DNA of 49,507 nt, taken from positions 1-49,507 of the forward strand of contig JAQGNY010000044.1 in assembly GCA_028293825.1 (NCBI GenBank), written 5' to 3'. Below the pieces are notes generated by a model. The model worked only from the letters and a program-made list of their open reading frames with translations, had not been told where the DNA came from and made no database searches. The stretch comes from Verrucomicrobiaceae bacterium. Its GTDB lineage: Bacteria; Pseudomonadota; Gammaproteobacteria; Pseudomonadales; CAMLJR01. The position numbers and the translations under genes were made by a program. Of this stretch, positions 46,625-49,507 are shown one piece after another. Each line of letters starts with the position of its first letter. The first letter of the stretch is position 1.

Positions 46625-47584
46625 GTGAGCATCCAATCAAGTCAATGGTGGGCCGTCGCGCTCGCCGCAGAAGTGACCGCCGCAAAGCCGAAAGGCGTGT
46701 CCGTCGATAACGAGCCGATCGTGCTGTTTCGCGATCAATCCGGCGCGATACGAGCGCTGGAAGATCGCTGCCCGCATCGACGCATGCCGTTGTCGCTGGG
46801 TCGGGTGCGCGAGGACGGCCTGCTGCAATGCGGCTATCACGGCTGGTCCTTCGATGGGGTAACGGGGCAGTGCAAAGCGATTCCCAATCTGCTCGTCGGT
46901 GAAAAAGTCCCATCCACCTATGGCGTGTTTCCCTACCGCGCCATCGAACAAAACGATTTTATCTACGTCGCCGCCGGCACCGCGCTGCAGGCGTTGCCGC
47001 CGAATTTATATGCATCGCCCAAAAAGATTTTCAGCGGCCGTCACACGGTCGGCTTAGCGCACGCGGAATTTATCGCCGCGTTAATGGACGGCCCGCAATT
47101 GCTATTGGATTGTGCCGGTATTCGCATTTCCGACACGCTGATTGCCGACCCGCATTTGGAAGACGGTTGGTTGGTGATGGAGCGCGCCGCATTCTGGCTC
47201 GGGCAAACGCAATTCGATGGTTTTGTGCGCGAATACAAATTGATTTTTAGATTGGCGATCAATCCCGAAACGGCCGAATCGTGGCTTAGTTTTACGCATC
47301 CCGATAGCAGCGTTGTCGCAGTGGCCCATTTAGCAATCACGCCTTCGACGCGTGGCACCACTGCTATTTTGTGGCGTTCGTTTGCATCGACTGCAGCGGG
47401 TGTAAGATCGACGCTGTTGCGTAGCGCAGCGGCACTCGGCCGCGCCCCGATCACAGTGCGCGCACATATCGACATGGGCGCCGTCGCCCGTTTATTAGTA
47501 GGTCCGTCTGAGCATTGGCAACGCGATAATCGAGAGCCAGGTTTGTACGGCACTATCTTGACCAAAGAGAGGGCAAGACTATGA
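46625..47584 (+). CDS. Rieske-type oxygenase homologue keeping the [2Fe-2S] site but lacking the catalytic-iron site
   Basis: A 319-residue protein. The N-terminal Rieske domain is intact: Cys49-x-His51 (RCPHRRMPLSLG) and Cys69-x2-His72 (QCGYHGWSFDG), 17 residues apart. Where Rieske oxygenase alpha subunits bear the mononuclear-iron motif N-x2-D-x2-H-x4-H, this protein has LMDGPQLLLDC (153-163), with Gln158 and Cys163 where the two His would be. It aligns with LMDLTHSDFLH in the next gene, so the catalytic site is vestigial. GTG start after GGGAGG. Its stop overlaps the ATG of the next gene (ATGA). Proposed role: electron-transfer subunit of a heteromeric oxygenase. The substrate is unknown. 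Confidence 0.9.
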   Translation: MSIQSSQWWAVALAAEVTAAKPKGVSVDNEPIVLFRDQSGAIRALEDRCPHRRMPLSLGRVREDGLLQCGYHGWSFDGVTGQCKAIPNLLVGEKVPSTYGVFPYRAIEQNDFIYVAAGTALQALPPNLYASPKKIFSGRHTVGLAHAEFIAALMDGPQLLLDCAGIRISDTLIADPHLEDGWLVMERAAFWLGQTQFDGFVREYKLIFRLAINPETAESWLSFTHPDSSVVAVAHLAITPSTRGTTAILWRSFASTAAGVRSTLLRSAAALGRAPITVRAHIDMGAVARLLVGPSEHWQRDNREPGLYGTILTKERARL

Positions 47585-48627
47585 ACGCAACCCAACCCCG
47601 AGATAACGATTCGATAGTAAGCAATGGTCGTCGCCCGATGCGCGACTGGGTGCCAGGGCGCATGCCGATGCGCGATGCCTGGATTCCCATCGGTCATTCG
47701 ATTCACATCACCGATCAAATCACCTGGCGACCGCTGCATTCGCTGCGTTATTTTTTATGGCGTGAACAGGGCGTGTTAAAAGCGGCGGAATTTCACCCGT
47801 CCGAATTAGCGCAAAAAAGTGCGCAGGTGAGCGCATTTACCAAGAATGGTTTTTATCCAATCATCGAACGTTACGGCATGATCTGGGTGTGGTACGGCAA
47901 TCCCGCCAACGCGCGCGAATCGTTGCTGCCGAATTTGCCGCACATGCCGCTCGACGGAAATCTGCCCGGCTATATGCGCGGTCAAACGCGGTTGCATAGC
48001 TGTGCTGAACTGGCGATGGAAAACCTGATGGATTTAACCCACTCGGATTTTCTTCATGCCGATTTGCTCGGCGATTCGATCAGCGACGAAGATGTGGTCA
48101 CCGTCGATTCGACGTCCGAAACAATCACCATGGTGCGCACCTGCCGCAATAAAGTCGCTGCACCGATAATGCAAAAAGCGGCGGGCATTAAAGCCAAAAC
48201 ACAGAACGTACGCTTCACCATCCATATTTATATTCGCAGTCACGTCGCTGCTATCTACAGTAAATTTGAACCGGGCCTCGAAGTTAAATTACTGCACTGC
48301 AGCACACCAGAAACGCGTAACAGCAATACCGTCAACTTTATTCAAAACACTACCGACGCGCGCCCACCGTATCGTTACATATTTCCGCTGGCCTCCTACA
48401 AAATCGGCCCGCAGGATGATTTCGCACTGCGCCCGCAAGGCCCGCGTTATTTTCAGGAAATCGAACGCCGTGATTTGCATTCGCGATTTGACGTAGCCTC
48501 TGCGCGCTATCGCTTTTTAGTCGAACAAATTTTAGAGCGCCAAAGCCGCGGCGATTATTCGTATGAATCCGACGAAATTATCAGTGGCGATAAAAGCGAA
48601 GTGCTGGGAATAGGGCGTCCGGTTTGA
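47581..48627 (+). CDS. Rieske oxygenase catalytic-domain homologue lacking the Rieske cluster ligands
   Basis: A 348-residue protein. The mononuclear-iron motif is complete: E147-N148-L-M-D151-L-T-H154-S-D-F-L-H159. The N-terminal third still looks like a Rieske-domain relic (AWIPIGHS, LRYFLWREQGVL, IWVWYGNP at the domain end) but contains no Cys before residue 141 and no CPH/CxxH pair, so it cannot bind the cluster. The third iron ligand, an acidic residue, is expected near the C-terminus (IERRDLHSRFD region) but cannot be fixed by eye. Coupled by ATGA overlap to the Rieske-bearing gene. Proposed to be the oxygen-activating subunit receiving electrons from that partner. Confidence 0.9.
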   Translation: MNATQPRDNDSIVSNGRRPMRDWVPGRMPMRDAWIPIGHSIHITDQITWRPLHSLRYFLWREQGVLKAAEFHPSELAQKSAQVSAFTKNGFYPIIERYGMIWVWYGNPANARESLLPNLPHMPLDGNLPGYMRGQTRLHSCAELAMENLMDLTHSDFLHADLLGDSISDEDVVTVDSTSETITMVRTCRNKVAAPIMQKAAGIKAKTQNVRFTIHIYIRSHVAAIYSKFEPGLEVKLLHCSTPETRNSNTVNFIQNTTDARPPYRYIFPLASYKIGPQDDFALRPQGPRYFQEIERRDLHSRFDVASARYRFLVEQILERQSRGDYSYESDEIISGDKSEVLGIGRPV

Positions 48628-48862
48628 GTGAGGTTGTCATCCAGCGCGGATTTATGAGGTTTTTGCAGCTAGGCTTTGGATTTTTGGCTTTATAGTTGCG
48701 CTTATAACGACTAATAAATAGATGCCGTGCAATCAACTCAAAAATATAACTTAAGCAGCACTAAGTCTTTTTGAGCGATAGAAGATTGCGCATCCATCGG
48801 TCCCTAGCGCTGGCATCGAGTTTGATTTCATGGGCTAGGAGCAGCGCATAATCGATCTTATT

Positions 48863-49369
48863 TTGTCCGATCCATTTCGGATGAGAGCGTTGTATGCCGT
48901 GCAATCTCTCAATTTGCCCGATTGGCTTATAGGTGCTGGATTTGTCAGGAATTTGATATGGGGCAGCGTCTTTAATAAAAATATTGATATCAACGATATT
49001 GATGTCATTTATTTCTGCCGAGACGATGTTTCAAAAGAGCGAGACATTTTTCTAGAAAAGCGCCTTCGCGAATTAGAACCAAACTTTTCATGGTCAGTTA
49101 AAAATCAAGCCAGAATGCATCTTAAGCATGGCGATGCGCCCTATGACAGTACGTTAGATGCAATGCGGTTCTGGCCGGAGAAACAAACCAGTATCGGTGT
49201 CTGTCTAAATAACAACGGCGCTATTTTGGTTCAGCATTGTTTCGATTTAAGTCTGCAGTTCAGCGGCAATATCAATCGCAATCCAGCGCGCTCAGTCGAA
49301 ATTTTTGAAGACAGAGTTTCAAGTAAGGGCTGGCTTAATATATGGCCATCCTTGCAGGTCGTTATTTAG
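48863..49369 (+). CDS. Nucleotidyltransferase-like protein, possibly with a damaged start
   Basis: About 168 residues. The pattern LPDWLIGAGFVRNLIWG, then NDIDVIYF (acidic pair of a nucleotidyltransferase fold), and the C-terminal KGWLNIWPSLQVVI match the COG3575-type nucleotidyltransferase family; function unknown. The TTG at 48863 is used. In the same frame, ATG-GGC-TAG occurs at 48830-48838, followed by 8 coding-looking codons (EQRIIDLI) leading into the ORF, so a nonsense mutation at codon 3 of a longer gene is possible. Codon use is more A/T-rich than in the run before it, hinting at a different origin. It is unrelated to the catabolic run by function. Confidence 0.72.
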   Translation: MSDPFRMRALYAVQSLNLPDWLIGAGFVRNLIWGSVFNKNIDINDIDVIYFCRDDVSKERDIFLEKRLRELEPNFSWSVKNQARMHLKHGDAPYDSTLDAMRFWPEKQTSIGVCLNNNGAILVQHCFDLSLQFSGNINRNPARSVEIFEDRVSSKGWLNIWPSLQVVI

Positions 49370-49441
49370 CGATTAACACATCCGAATACTGAAGAAGCCT
49401 GTTTCGACGAAATATTTTCACAGCCAAAAGAATCCAGGAAA

Positions 49442-49507
49442 ATGACAATCGCAGCAAAAGGAAGCGCAGGAGTTTTCGCGGAGTGTCCGAAATGCCATGC
49501 GTCAATG
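49442..49507 (+). CDS. Start of an ORF with a CxxC motif, cut by the window edge
   Basis: The ATG at 49442 follows CCAGGAAA and opens 22 codons to the end of the window. The visible part contains ECPKCHASM, a CxxC(H) pair as in zinc ribbons. Too short for family assignment. Confidence 0.4.
   Translation, partial: MTIAAKGSAGVFAECPKCHASM

Overview
The window looks like a catabolic region of a Gram-negative bacterium, most likely a gammaproteobacterium. The evidence is two TonB-dependent outer-membrane receptors, a CzcCBA-type efflux set, a lipoprotein adaptor with a lipobox, a P450cam-like cytochrome, and Shine-Dalgarno-preceded genes with frequent GTG/TTG starts and ATGA/GTGA overlaps. Base composition is moderate by eye. 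No rRNA, tRNA, CRISPR array, integrase or transposase was seen. The gene content (eight SDR dehydrogenases, four acyl-CoA dehydrogenases, CoA-transferase, thiolase, thiolase-like protein plus DUF35 partner, two crotonases, P450 plus ferredoxin, Rieske proteins, GMC alcohol oxidase, aldehyde dehydrogenase, molybdoenzyme) fits breakdown of an alicyclic, terpenoid or steroid-like compound through CoA esters. The substrate itself cannot be read from the sequence.

Layout. 2-7469 (+): end of a TonB receptor, an APH-fold kinase, two SDRs and a molybdopterin oxidoreductase. 7576-9217: two divergent TetR regulators. 9310-12412 (-): GMC oxidoreductase and aldehyde dehydrogenase, an alcohol-to-acid pair. 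12833-15950 (-): a 2-oxoacid/acetoin-type dehydrogenase complex whose E2 is split into a free lipoyl protein and a free acyltransferase core. 16186-18657 (+): TetR, AraC and an SDR. 18715-21603 (-): a second TonB receptor. 22337-28514 (-): czcC-czcB-czcA plus a His-rich membrane protein. 28672-30676 (+): SDR and thiolase. 30748-32600: TetR and a divergent SDR with an altered active site. 32675-34286 (-): P450 and [2Fe-2S] ferredoxin. 34580-48627 (+): a 13-gene run on one strand (DUF35, SDR, acyl-CoA dehydrogenase pair, CoA-transferase, second acyl-CoA dehydrogenase pair, two SDRs, thiolase-like protein, two crotonases, two Rieske-family proteins). 48863-49507: a nucleotidyltransferase-like gene and the start of another ORF.

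The most notable point is that the 34.6-48.6 kb run appears built from complementary half-enzymes. Two adjacent genes encode Rieske-oxygenase homologues. The first keeps the four Rieske-cluster ligands but has lost the catalytic-iron histidines. The second keeps the iron motif but has no cysteine in its N-terminal 140 residues. Both acyl-CoA dehydrogenase pairs divide the family's conserved motifs between partners, and a thiolase-like protein without its nucleophilic cysteine accompanies a DUF35 protein without any zinc-binding cysteine. A 23-bp palindrome with identical arms lies upstream of the SDR-thiolase genes (28574) and of the 13-gene run (34530). A weaker version lies beside the TetR gene at 30748-31527, which suggests that this TetR controls a regulon across the right half of the window.
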